From: CAIRTM01 sp963723235
GTDB taxonomy: Bacteria > Desulfobacterota > WTBG01 > CAIYCZ01 > CAIRTM01
Length of the DNA stretch: 64,000 nt
Assembly (NCBI GenBank): GCA_963723235.1
Contig: CAVRPV010000019.1
Span: forward strand, 1-64,000
Direction: 5' to 3'
Program-made: the position numbers and the translations under genes
Shown here: positions 35,275-44,037 of the stretch, piece by piece
Layout of the letters: every line of letters starts with the position of its first letter
Numbering within the stretch: the stretch's first letter is position 1
The notes under the pieces: model-generated
Databases searched by the model: none
Told to the model about the DNA's origin: nothing
The model's input: the letters and a program-made list of their open reading frames with translations, nothing else

Positions 35275-36243
35275 TCACACGCCTTCGCCCAGCAACAGCG
35301 CCAGAAGGGCTTTTGCGGTGTGCAGCCTGTTGCCGGCCTCTTCAAACACGACAGAGTTTGCGCCGTCGATAACCTCATCCGTCACCTCTTCCCCCCGTCG
35401 GGCCGGAAGGCAATGCATGAACACGGCGTCCTGCTTTGCCCAGGACATGACGTCCGCATTGATTTGAAACGGCATGAAGTCCGCAAGTTTTTTCCTGGTT
35501 TCATCCTCGGAAACTTTCGTTCTCTGCATGCTGGTGAACGTAACGCCAACAACGATATCCGCACCCGACATGGCCGTTCTCAGGTCATGCGTTACCGAAA
35601 ACGAACCCCCGGTTTCTTTATTGCGTGCATCGATCCATTCTTGTGCAGCCCGGTCAAATGCGTATCCCTGCGGAATCGCGCAGGTCATTTCAAGGCCGAA
35701 GATTGCGCTCATAATGCCCCAGGAATATGCCATGTTCCAGACATCGCCCACAAAACCGATCTTCAGATCGTGCAGTCTCCCCTTTTTTTCTCTGATGGTC
35801 TGAAGATCGGCCAGAAGCTGCAGCGGATGGCGCTCATTGGTGAGGCCGTTGATCACCGGCCTGGCCATATATGCTGCGAATTCCTCGATCCGTCGCTGCT
35901 CAAACGAGCGGATCACCAGCGCATCGCAGTACTGATCGATCACCCGTGCCGTGTCCGGTATTGACTCGCCCCGTGCGAGCTGCATTGATGCAGCCTCCAT
36001 CGGGCACATCGTGATGCCCAGATGAGCGCCGGCAACCAGGAAGGAAAGCCGGGTGCGGGTCGAATGCTTTTCAAAAATCATGGCAACCGTTTTCCCGCGC
36101 AGCGAGTCATGCGGTTCATGCCTTTTAAGTTTGGCCTTGTATTCGTCGGCAGAATCCAGAATTGCAATGATTTCATCTCTGGTGAAATCCTGCAGCGTTA
36201 AAAAATCCCGCCCCGTAAATTCGCGCATAGCGCATACCCGCAT
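35275..36243 (-). CDS. Ornithine carbamoyltransferase-family protein with altered substrate site
   Basis: 322 residues. The carbamoyl-phosphate site is intact: F-E-K-H-S-T-R-T-R (57-65), H-P-L-Q (139-142) and H-C-L-P (277-280), then RGEEVTDEVIDG and N-R-L-H-T-A-K-A. The ornithine side is not standard. The usual G-D-x-N-N reads G-D-V-W-N-M (166-171), and the D-V-W-x-S-M-G loop reads V-T-F-T-S-M-Q (234-240), losing its Asp. It could be a catabolic or alternative transcarbamylase, or a diverged ArgF. No other arginine synthesis gene is adjacent; speA lies 3.6 kb away. ATG 36243 or 36228 could be the start. Confidence 0.8.
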   Translation of the reverse strand: MRVCAMREFTGRDFLTLQDFTRDEIIAILDSADEYKAKLKRHEPHDSLRGKTVAMIFEKHSTRTRLSFLVAGAHLGITMCPMEAASMQLARGESIPDTARVIDQYCDALVIRSFEQRRIEEFAAYMARPVINGLTNERHPLQLLADLQTIREKKGRLHDLKIGFVGDVWNMAYSWGIMSAIFGLEMTCAIPQGYAFDRAAQEWIDARNKETGGSFSVTHDLRTAMSGADIVVGVTFTSMQRTKVSEDETRKKLADFMPFQINADVMSWAKQDAVFMHCLPARRGEEVTDEVIDGANSVVFEEAGNRLHTAKALLALLLGEGV

Positions 36244-36359
36244 GATGTACTCGATATGAATCCCGTGGATTCAAGCGTGCATTTCAACGTGTGCTTGCAG
36301 CCGTTTTCCTGAATGGTTGCCTGTACCCGGCTGTATTGTCGTAATCGCCCCTGCTGTTG

Positions 36360-38912
36360 TCAAGAGGATTTCCCCTGGCTCTGCGGCATGAGCAGCCTGA
36401 GCTTCATCAGCCATTGGCTGTTCCAGGGTGATCGAATGGTTTCCTCATGCAGCACGGTATCAATGGAGTGCAACTCGGCGTCCGGACAAAACCTTTTCCA
36501 GTCAGACTGCAGCAGGGCGGGATGCTCTGTGCGAAAAAAAAGGATGGTTCTGCCACGGTAGGCAGGCGCAGCATAGCGTGCAGCAGCGTCGTTATAGAAG
36601 GTTTCGATGTGGAATATCCGATGCAGGTCCGAGAGCCTGTTCGTAATCCTGAACAGGGCAAATGCGGTTGTGCGCTGAAGCCATGTATTGAGGGACAGCA
36701 TATCAAATGCCAGCAGATACAGTATCTGCACGATTGTGTCCTGCATGCGCGAGGGGTGGATTGCGCGGTAATATCGCAGCATCCTTCTCAGGAGCGGTCT
36801 CTTCCTGGTGCGTGCGTCCACAAAATGCGGATCGATCAGGAACAGCAGGGGAACCTCCTCTCCCGCAGCCCGCAATTGGCGTGCGGCCTCGATCGCGATC
36901 AAACCGCCGATGGAGTACCCTGCCAGATAATACGGCCCGCTGCGCATGCATTGCCTGATCTGCTGAACATAGTCTGCGGCCATTTCCTCAATCGTCACAA
37001 ACAGCCTTTCGTGTGCGGGCATTCTCTCAAAATAAGTCTCCAGCGGGACAAGGGGGATATCCTGCGGGTTGAACTGGCAGAGAATCCAGAAAATTGGCGT
37101 CTGCTGCGCCGAAGGCATCAGGCGATTCAGGGAATGCTCTGTTCTGTTTTCAACCAGCTCTGCCTGAGCGGCGATGGTGCTGTGCCGGTACAGCATGCTG
37201 AGGGGGAAACTCAGGCCGGTCTGTTTTTCGATCATCCTGAGCAGCGTCGTCGCTTGCAGCGAATCCCCGCCTGCTTCAAAAAAGTCGTTGTGCACGCCGA
37301 TCTTTGCAACCCCGAGAATCTTTTGCCAGAGCCCGGCCAGCATGCCCTCTGACACTGAGCGTGCGGCGACGTATTCTTTTTCCACGGCCTGCACTTCAGC
37401 AGCCTGCAGCCTTTCAAGCGCGCCGATACGCTGCGGTTTGCCGGTCGGGCCCAGGGGCAGGGATTCGGCAAAAAATACGGTCCGGGGAACCTTGAAAACC
37501 GGAAGGCGCTCAAGACAAAAATCAAGCAGCTCGGCACGCGAAACAGACCCGCCTTTTTTGACGACAACAGCGGCGGCGATATCCTCCCCCAGGGTTGCGT
37601 GGGGAATGGAAAAGGCCATTGCCTCGGCAACGCAGGGATGGTCCTGGATGACTAGATCGATTTCACGCGGTGATATTTTTTCGCCGCCGCGGTTTATGAT
37701 CTCCTTCAGGCGCCCGGTAAGAAACAGATAGCCATCCTCGTCCAGATATCCGAGGTCTCCGGTATGAAACCAGCCGTGCGCAAAAGTCCGCGTGTTGGCT
37801 TCCGGATCGTCTTCATAGCCGGCCATGATGTTCTCTCCCTGCACCACGACCTCTCCTGCCGTGCCCGCCCCGAGCAGGTTCCCGGCCTCATCCATGATGG
37901 CGACCCTGGGCCCGACCGATGTGCCAGTTGAGCCGGCCTTTCTGATGCCCGGAGGCAGGGGGTTGGTTGTGATCAGGGGAGCTGCCTCGGTCATGCCGAA
38001 TGTTTCAATCACCGGCACCCGGAAAAAGGCTTCCAGTTCCTGCTTCAACCGGGGCGACAGGGGGGCGGCCACCGATCGGATAAAGCGAAGAGAGGACGCG
38101 ATGCTCTCTTTCTTTGCCGTCCGGGCATGGCTGAGCAGCATCGACAGCGTTGCCGGGACGCCCTGATACCAGGTCGGTTGATATTGTTCCAGCAGCCCGA
38201 AAAACTCTTCGGCATTGAAACCGTGCGTGGAGATTATACGGCCGCCGCTTGCCAGCGGGGCAAGAAGCAGACAGGCAAAGCCGCCGATATGAAATTGCGG
38301 CATCATGCTCAGGCAGCAGTCATCAGGCCCAAGGGCCAAAGACTGGCAGATATAATTGACCGCAACACAGATATTCGTATGCGTCAGCGGTACTCTTTTG
38401 GGCTGCGCCGTGGTTCCTGATGTGTGCAGGACGATGGCTGTCTGCTGCGGATCGGGCGCAGGCCACGTACAATCATCCGCCGACTGCGTGCCGCACCCGT
38501 CAGCCGGATCATCCACGAACTGAAGCGGGATCTGCATTTTTTCGGCAGCGGCTCGCGCTGCAGGAACAGCCGAGGAATGGGTGATGAGCAGCCGTGCCCT
38601 GAGGTCGGCCAGCAATTTCTCCAGTTGCTGCTGCGGGTTAAGGGGATTAAGCGGGGCGCACACGGCAGCCATGCTGACGCCCAGCAGGCAGCATGCCATG
38701 TCCGGGCCATCAGGCAGCACGATTGCCACGCGATCAGTCGGGCAAATTCCGGCTGATCGCAGATTGCCCACAATCACGCGTACGGTTTTGAGCAGGCCGG
38801 CATAGGTAAGAGGGCTCCGGCCGGGCCGCTCAAGCGCAATGGCATCCGGATGCCGCCTGGCATTGCTGTAAAAAAGATCGAACGTAGTGTTAAAAAGAGT
38901 AGATGACGGCAT
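36360..38912 (-). CDS. Adenylation-carrier-thioesterase (A-T-TE) NRPS-like synthetase
   Basis: 850 residues in three domains. Adenylation, 1 to about 515: LHTSGTTAQPKRVPLTH, ETFGMTEAAPL, WFHTGDLGYLDEDGYLFLTG, R-L-K-E-I-I-N-R-G-G-E-K-I-S-P and the catalytic Lys in P-T-G-K-P-Q-R. Carrier, about 525-600: F-F-E-A-G-G-D-S551-L, the phosphopantetheine serine. Thioesterase, about 620-840: G-Y-S667-I-G-G. No condensation or ketosynthase domain is present, so it loads, holds and releases or self-joins an acid. The adenylation domain looks CoA-ligase-like. Such enzymes make dimeric aromatic acids in fungi (established); the product here is unknown. No phosphopantetheinyl transferase is adjacent. Confidence 0.9.
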   Translation of the reverse strand: MPSSTLFNTTFDLFYSNARRHPDAIALERPGRSPLTYAGLLKTVRVIVGNLRSAGICPTDRVAIVLPDGPDMACCLLGVSMAAVCAPLNPLNPQQQLEKLLADLRARLLITHSSAVPAARAAAEKMQIPLQFVDDPADGCGTQSADDCTWPAPDPQQTAIVLHTSGTTAQPKRVPLTHTNICVAVNYICQSLALGPDDCCLSMMPQFHIGGFACLLLAPLASGGRIISTHGFNAEEFFGLLEQYQPTWYQGVPATLSMLLSHARTAKKESIASSLRFIRSVAAPLSPRLKQELEAFFRVPVIETFGMTEAAPLITTNPLPPGIRKAGSTGTSVGPRVAIMDEAGNLLGAGTAGEVVVQGENIMAGYEDDPEANTRTFAHGWFHTGDLGYLDEDGYLFLTGRLKEIINRGGEKISPREIDLVIQDHPCVAEAMAFSIPHATLGEDIAAAVVVKKGGSVSRAELLDFCLERLPVFKVPRTVFFAESLPLGPTGKPQRIGALERLQAAEVQAVEKEYVAARSVSEGMLAGLWQKILGVAKIGVHNDFFEAGGDSLQATTLLRMIEKQTGLSFPLSMLYRHSTIAAQAELVENRTEHSLNRLMPSAQQTPIFWILCQFNPQDIPLVPLETYFERMPAHERLFVTIEEMAADYVQQIRQCMRSGPYYLAGYSIGGLIAIEAARQLRAAGEEVPLLFLIDPHFVDARTRKRPLLRRMLRYYRAIHPSRMQDTIVQILYLLAFDMLSLNTWLQRTTAFALFRITNRLSDLHRIFHIETFYNDAAARYAAPAYRGRTILFFRTEHPALLQSDWKRFCPDAELHSIDTVLHEETIRSPWNSQWLMKLRLLMPQSQGKSS

Positions 38913-38964
38913 TTAAATTAGCTGCTTGCACCGGGAGACCGTATTGGGTCAATTCTGTGTAATC

Positions 38965-39726
38965 TTACAACCCTCTCGTTTTCCTGATCTGCTCATAGGC
39001 CCCCTGAATCTCCTGAAAGCGTTTGGTCGCAAAAGCTATGAATTCATCCGGAAGCCCCTTGGCGATGATCGTGTCAGGGTGAAACTCTTTCACAAGTTTT
39101 TTGTAACTCCCTTTAATCTCCTCGTCCGTGCTCTGGGCCGTGCAGTTCAGCATGTGGTAATGTTTGTCATCATTCTTAAAGTGGCGCGCCTGTATGCTGT
39201 CAAACATATTGTCCGATATCCGGAAAATATCCTGAACCGTTCTGATCGCTTTTTCTTCCGCAGGGTGCATAGCACCGTCGGCAGCAGCCACCTGAAACAG
39301 AACATCCAGAAAGGAGCATAACAACGTCGGCTCTGCCTGCGTCATCTGGTAAAACTGAGCGGCGAAATCCTCAAGCGAGTACGGCGAGCTTTTGGCCTCG
39401 TTGAAAACACGCCGCGCGAATACTTTCTCTTCAGCTGAAACCGGTAACCCGTTAATCAAACGCTCGACAACAGCAAGCTCCTCCGGCGTGACAGCGCCGT
39501 CAGCCTTGGCAAGCTTAGCCAGCATTGACAGCATGCACACAAAGTACGCCGCCTGATTCCGCGACACATTATCAAGCAGTGTCCCTGATTGCTGAAAAAG
39601 CTGCCGCCGTGCGGTCTGCTGTTTATCTATTAATTGATGCCCAAGTGCCGCACCCAGAACAGCGCCGAGCGGCCCGCCGAACATCATCCCCAAAGATCCC
39701 AATGCAATCTTTCCAAACCAGGACAT
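38965..39726 (-). CDS. TerB-DnaJ protein (DjlA-like co-chaperone)
   Basis: 253 residues. An N-terminal glycine-rich hydrophobic segment (IALGSLGMMFGGPLGAVLGAALGH) resembles the DjlA membrane anchor. A TerB-like helical domain covers about 60-180 (KADGAVTPEEL; AADGAMHPAEE). The C-terminal J domain has H-Y-H-M-L-N-C, the H-P-D motif in E-F-H-P-D-T, and F-Q-E-I-Q-G-A-Y. It should stimulate a DnaK ATPase at the membrane. Start taken at ATG 39726; an in-frame GTG at 39738 is possible. Confidence 0.85.
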   Translation of the reverse strand: MSWFGKIALGSLGMMFGGPLGAVLGAALGHQLIDKQQTARRQLFQQSGTLLDNVSRNQAAYFVCMLSMLAKLAKADGAVTPEELAVVERLINGLPVSAEEKVFARRVFNEAKSSPYSLEDFAAQFYQMTQAEPTLLCSFLDVLFQVAAADGAMHPAEEKAIRTVQDIFRISDNMFDSIQARHFKNDDKHYHMLNCTAQSTDEEIKGSYKKLVKEFHPDTIIAKGLPDEFIAFATKRFQEIQGAYEQIRKTRGL

Positions 39727-39834
39727 ACCGGCAATCACCTTTCTCTATGCCGCGGAAGCGGCTGCGTGTAACCATTCAATCCGCCGGGCATGAACCCGCA
39801 ATGGCGGGGTTAGTGCAATGCCTCGCGCGCGGGA

Positions 39835-41775
39835 TTATTTTTTGTAGTAGGTATAGCCCCGCAGCCCGGACTCGTAGGCGTGCATGATTTTTCGCCGCTC
39901 GGCGCCCGTGATCGTGCCCTCGCGCACCGCGTTCTCAGCGGCCTGACGGAACTGGTTCATGAGAACCTTGGTATCGTACTCAACGTAGGTAAGCACATCG
40001 GCGATGGAATCGCCTTCAAGCTCACGCACGAAGTCAAAGCTCCCGTCCTCGTTCATCCGCACGCTCACGATGTTGGTGTCGCCCAGCAGGTTGTGCAGAT
40101 CGCCCAGGGTTTCCTGATAGGCCCCGACCAGGAATACGCCCATGAAGTATTCCTCTCCGGGCTTTACCTCGTGCAGCGGCAGAGTGCTGCGCACGTCGTG
40201 CAAATCGATGAACCGGTCTATCTTGCCGTCGGAGTCGCAGGTAATATCGGCCAGGATGGCCCTGCGGGTCGGGCACTCATTGAGCCGGTGCACGGGCATG
40301 ATGGGAAACAGCTGGTCGATGGCCCAGGAGTCCGGCAGCGACTGGAATATGCTGAAATTGCAATAGTAGATATCGGCCAGGGCGATGTCGATGCCTTCAA
40401 GCTCGACCGGCACCTGCTTGATTTTTTTCACCTCACGGGCGATTTTGTTGATGATGTTCCAGAAAACCGTCTCGCACAGAGAGCGCTCGCGCAGGCTGAT
40501 CTCTCCATGCCTGAAAAGCCTCTGCACCTCATCCTTGTAATACAGGGCATCGTTATAATACTCCTGTATGTTCTTGGTGTTCACCGATGTGTAGACATCC
40601 AGCAGGTTCCGCAGCATCTCATGGGAGTCGGCAGGCAGCGTATCCGGTATGCTGAGCGCGTCAAAGCGGCTGACATCAAGAATGTTGAACAGCAGAACCG
40701 AGTAGTGCGCCACGGTTGCCCGGCCCGACTCGGTTATGATGGTCGGGTGCGGCAGCTGCTTTTCATCGAGGCTCGCCATGACGATCTCGATGATGTCGGC
40801 GCAGTACTCATTCACCGAGTAGTTGCGGCTGCAGCGGAAGTTGGTCTGCGAGCCGTCATAGTCGACGGCCAGGCCGCCGCCCAGGTCCAGATAGCCCATG
40901 GGCGCGCCTTCCATCACCAGCTCGGTGTAGTAACGGCAGGCCTCGTCCACGCCCGCCCGAATGTCCCTGATATTGGGTATCTGGGAGCCCAGATGATAGT
41001 GCAGAAGCTGGAGGCAGTCAGTCATGTCTTCCTGCTTGAGCCTGTCAACCAGCGCGATTATTTCCGAGGTATTCAGGCCGAACAGGCTCCGGTCTCCGCC
41101 TGATTCTGCCCAGTGACCGCCGGCCTTGAGTGAAATTTTCAGCCGCACGCCGAGCCGGGGGGTGATGCCGAGTTCTTTGGCCCTGCGCAGCACAAGATCA
41201 AGCTCGCACGGCATCTCGATCACGATGAAGCATTTAAAACCGAGCTTGATGGCGTACAGGGCGAGGTCGATGAACTTCTCGTCTTTGTAGCCATTGCAGA
41301 TAATGCAGGCCTCGGGATCCTTGATCATGGATATGGCGATAATAAGCTCGGCCTTGCTCCCGGCCTCAAGGCCGTGGTGATAGCTGGCGCCGAAGCGGGT
41401 AATCTCCTCGATCACCTGCTGCTGCTGGTTTACCTTGATGGGGTAGACACCCCGGTACTGCCCCTTGTAATTACACTGTTTGATGGCTTCATTGAAACTC
41501 TCGTGCAGGATGGAGAGCTGGGAGTCAAGCATGTTTTCGATGCGCAATAGGACCGGCATCTCAAGCCCGCGCTCTTTTATCCCCGAAATAATGTCCATCA
41601 GGCTGATGGATTGATTCTCCCGCCCCCTGATCGGCGTGGCGACAACCTCACCCTTGTCGGAAATCGAAAAAAAACCCTTGCCCCAGTTGGGAATGCCGTA
41701 GGCCTCTTTTGAGTTTTCAACCGTCCAGCGGTTCAGCTTGCCGTTTTGTATCAGTGACAGTTCTTTTTCGTTCAT
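39835..41775 (-). CDS. speA: Biosynthetic arginine decarboxylase
   Basis: 646 residues, the large PLP-dependent type (SpeA), converting arginine to agmatine for polyamine synthesis. It has the PLP lysine region Y-P-I-K-V-N-Q-Q-Q-Q-V-I, ICNGYKDEKFIDLAL, LHYHLGSQIPNIRDIRAGV, Y-L-D-L-G-G-G-L-A-V-D-Y-D-G and the C-terminal V-G-A-Y-Q-E-T-L-G-D-L-H-N-L. No agmatine-processing gene is beside it. A large palindromic element occupies its upstream region. Confidence 0.96.
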   Translation of the reverse strand: MNEKELSLIQNGKLNRWTVENSKEAYGIPNWGKGFFSISDKGEVVATPIRGRENQSISLMDIISGIKERGLEMPVLLRIENMLDSQLSILHESFNEAIKQCNYKGQYRGVYPIKVNQQQQVIEEITRFGASYHHGLEAGSKAELIIAISMIKDPEACIICNGYKDEKFIDLALYAIKLGFKCFIVIEMPCELDLVLRRAKELGITPRLGVRLKISLKAGGHWAESGGDRSLFGLNTSEIIALVDRLKQEDMTDCLQLLHYHLGSQIPNIRDIRAGVDEACRYYTELVMEGAPMGYLDLGGGLAVDYDGSQTNFRCSRNYSVNEYCADIIEIVMASLDEKQLPHPTIITESGRATVAHYSVLLFNILDVSRFDALSIPDTLPADSHEMLRNLLDVYTSVNTKNIQEYYNDALYYKDEVQRLFRHGEISLRERSLCETVFWNIINKIAREVKKIKQVPVELEGIDIALADIYYCNFSIFQSLPDSWAIDQLFPIMPVHRLNECPTRRAILADITCDSDGKIDRFIDLHDVRSTLPLHEVKPGEEYFMGVFLVGAYQETLGDLHNLLGDTNIVSVRMNEDGSFDFVRELEGDSIADVLTYVEYDTKVLMNQFRQAAENAVREGTITGAERRKIMHAYESGLRGYTYYKK

Positions 41776-41789
41776 GCTGCGTGTCCTTT

Positions 41790-41969
41790 AGGGTGTTGTA
41801 AAAGTCTTTTTTTACAGGCTGTTCAAAAATGCGCAGATGCACAGGCGCCCGATATCATTTGTAAGGGCACGGCATGCCGTGCCCTTACCGTACGCCGCAG
41901 TGATCCCGCCATGGCGGGAATAAGCGCAATCCCGCTGCAGCGGGACAGGTGTGCTTTTTTCAACAGCCT
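41790..41969. repeat. Modular palindromic element, copy 5 (extended, three hairpin modules)
   Basis: Preamble GTTGTAAAAGTCTTTTTTTA, left end CAGGCTGTTCAAAAATG at 41815, then GTAAGGGCACGGCATGCC and its inverse at 41861-41887. Next come CCCGCCATGGCGGG at about 41906 and CCCGCTGCAGCGGG at about 41930, then right end TTTTTTCAACAGCCT at 41969. It lies just upstream of the speA start. Confidence 0.88.
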
Positions 41970-42147
41970 TCGCGAGGGCACATTATACCAGTAAACGCAC
42001 TTCATATCCACAGTTCACTGACATCACGCCAAAAAAACCGCTCACGCTCCGGCCTTTCAATTTTCTTTGCGAACCGGTAAACAGTCAAGTATACTGTTCC
42101 CCGCAACTGCCGCACAACAGACCCATGCTCTATGAAAGGACCATCGA

Positions 42148-43152
42148 GTGAAGGCATTCTGCACACTATTTATTTTTATGGCACTCTTGCTGTTTTCCGC
42201 CAGCCCGGCGATGTCAGAAACACCGCTGCCGGAGCAGGTTGAAAATTCGCTCGGCATGCGCTTTGTCCTGGTGCCGGCAGGCGAATTTCTGATGGGCAGC
42301 GACGAAGATCCCGATTCTCTCGCACAAGCCTATCCGCAGTATGAGCGCCGCCGGTTCCTCATTCTCGGCGACGAGGCGCCCGTGCACAGGGTCCGCATTA
42401 CCCGCCCGTTTTACCTTGGCCGGTTTGAAGTAACGGTCGGCCAGTTTAAAAAATTCCTTGCCCTGTCCGGCTACGTGCCCGAATCCGTGGCCGACGCAAC
42501 CGGGGGCTACGGCTATAACCGCGACTATGATCCGGCCCAATCCAGACGGGGCGATGCCTTCGAGGGCCGCGACCCGAAGTATTCCTGGGCAAATCCCGGA
42601 TTTGCACAAAGCGACAATGATCCGGTGGTCAATGTGACCTGGCAGGACGCGAAAGCCATGGCGGCCTGGCTGAGCCGCACGGAGGGCACAACATACCGGC
42701 TGCCCACCGAGGCCGAGTGGGAGTATGCCTGCCGCGCCGGTACCCGCACGCGCTACTCCAGCGGCGACGACCCGGCAACGCTGCTCAAGGCGGCCAATGT
42801 CTTTGACGCCGACTGCATGCAGAACTGGCTGAAGTGGCAGCAGTACGCTGTGGCAGGCCATGACGGCTTTGCGTTTACGGCTCCCGTTGGCAGCTTTGCG
42901 CCGAACGCCTGGGGCCTGCACGACATGCACGGCAACGTGTGGGAATGGTGCGCCGACTGGCACAGCGAAACCTATTATGCCGATTCGCCCGTTGATGATC
43001 CGCAGGGTCCGGCCACGGGTGAGGTGCGGGTGCGCCGCGGCGGGTCCTGGCACACCTGGCCGTTTTACGCGCGCTCGGCATACCGCAACTGGAACAAGCC
43101 CGATACGCGCTACACGCTGGTCGGCATGCGCCTGTTGCGCGAAGCCAAATAG
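42148..43152 (+). CDS. Exported SUMF1 (formylglycine-generating enzyme-like) domain protein
   Basis: 334 residues with a signal peptide (FCTLFIFMALLLFSASPAMS). The SUMF1 fold is clear: NSLGMRFVLVPAGEFLMGS, PVHRVRITRPFYLGRFEVT, Y-R-L-P-T-E-A-E-W-E-Y-A, HGNVWEWCADW and VRRGGSWHTWPFYARSAYRN. The two active-site cysteines of true formylglycine-generating enzyme, expected in that last segment, are absent. A non-FGE role, such as binding or another oxidation, is therefore likely. Start is GTG 42148 with AAAGGA upstream. A repeat element follows directly after the stop. Confidence 0.88.
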   Translation: MKAFCTLFIFMALLLFSASPAMSETPLPEQVENSLGMRFVLVPAGEFLMGSDEDPDSLAQAYPQYERRRFLILGDEAPVHRVRITRPFYLGRFEVTVGQFKKFLALSGYVPESVADATGGYGYNRDYDPAQSRRGDAFEGRDPKYSWANPGFAQSDNDPVVNVTWQDAKAMAAWLSRTEGTTYRLPTEAEWEYACRAGTRTRYSSGDDPATLLKAANVFDADCMQNWLKWQQYAVAGHDGFAFTAPVGSFAPNAWGLHDMHGNVWEWCADWHSETYYADSPVDDPQGPATGEVRVRRGGSWHTWPFYARSAYRNWNKPDTRYTLVGMRLLREAK

Positions 43153-43159
43153 AGGCTGA

Positions 43160-43300
43160 TGAAAAAGTCTCTTTACACAGGCTGTTCAAAAATGCATAGA
43201 TGCAAGGCGCGCGCAATCATGAGGAATGAGGCGTACTTACCGTACGCCGCAGTGACGAATGATAAACGCAACGCAGCAGATGGGCGTTTTTCAACAGCCT
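43160..43300 (+). repeat. Modular palindromic element, copy 6
   Basis: Preamble GATGAAAAAGTCTCTTTACA starts a few bases after the SUMF1 stop. Left end CAGGCTGTTCAAAAATG at 43178, core GGCGTACTTACCGTACGCC, right end GCGTTTTTCAACAGCCT at 43300. Confidence 0.88.
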
Positions 43301-43331
43301 GATAGAGGCTGATGAAACGAAAGGACGTGTG

Positions 43332-43829
43332 ATGCTGCTAAAAAAATTATTGGCCCTGCTGATTGTATCCATCGCCATACTATCCATGTGCGCAGGCTGC
43401 CAGACGCTCCCGCAACCGCCAAAGCCGGATCACCGGGTCACTGAACAGGTGCCCGCCGCGCAGGATATCACCGGGCCTGCTCCTGGGCAGGCTCCGCCGC
43501 AGTCCGCCGTGGGAACCGCCCGCTACTACGCCAACCGCTTCAACGGCAAAAAAACAGCTTCGGGTGAAGTGTTCAACCAGAAAAAATTGACCGCCGCCCA
43601 CCCCACCCTGCCGTTCGGCACGCTGGTGAAAGTCGAAAATCTCGCCAACGGCATATCCGTCATCGTCAAGGTCAATGACCGCTGCCGCAAGCATGAGCAA
43701 GTTTTTATTGACGTATCACGCGAGGCCGCACTCGAACTCGGCTTTATCAGGCAGGGCACGGCCAAGGTCAGACTGACCGTTCTTGCAAATAATCCATCAA
43801 GCGAAGTTCCGGCTGCCTCGAAGGATTAA
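43332..43829 (+). CDS. rlpA: RlpA-like lipoprotein (septal ring lytic transglycosylase family)
   Basis: 165 residues. A signal peptide with a lipobox-like cysteine (LSMCAGC) is followed by a Pro-rich linker and the double-psi beta-barrel: V-G-T-A-R-Y-Y-A-N-R-F-N-G-K-K-T-A-S-G-E, AHPTLPFGTLVKVENL and NDRC. The sporulation-related (SPOR) domain of longer RlpA proteins is missing. RlpA enzymes cleave naked glycan strands of peptidoglycan. A near-identical barrel segment recurs at 45908-46237. Start ATG 43332 or GTG 43329. Confidence 0.87.
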   Translation: MLLKKLLALLIVSIAILSMCAGCQTLPQPPKPDHRVTEQVPAAQDITGPAPGQAPPQSAVGTARYYANRFNGKKTASGEVFNQKKLTAAHPTLPFGTLVKVENLANGISVIVKVNDRCRKHEQVFIDVSREAALELGFIRQGTAKVRLTVLANNPSSEVPAASKD

Positions 43830-43965
43830 AGGCCAGTCCTAGAGTGCGTTGCGCACCATTCACAGCCGCATTACCGACGATGTGTATGGCGCGCCCTACG
43901 CACTGTCAATTAAATTAATGGATGTCCGCTGTTGACGCATGAAAAGCTGCTCACCGAAACGCGGC

Positions 43966-44007
43966 TGAAAAAGGCAAGGCTACGCTGCGGACATGCAGCA
44001 TAGCCTT
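43966..44007 (-). terminator. Intrinsic terminator of the phosphoesterase gene
   Basis: On the minus strand a 13-bp stem AAGGCTATGCTGC / GCAGCGTAGCCTT with one mismatch and a 6-base loop is followed by GCCTTTTTC. It lies 31 bases past the phosphoesterase stop. Confidence 0.7.
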
Positions 44008-44037
44008 GTTGGGTGGGGTGGTGCTTTGAAAATGGAA

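Noticed and set aside
36447..37352. 301-codon open frame on the plus strand
   Set aside because: Antisense to the A-T-TE gene.
39880..41103. 407-codon open frame on the plus strand
   Set aside because: Antisense shadow of speA; low-complexity His/Val/Gln composition typical of reverse frames.
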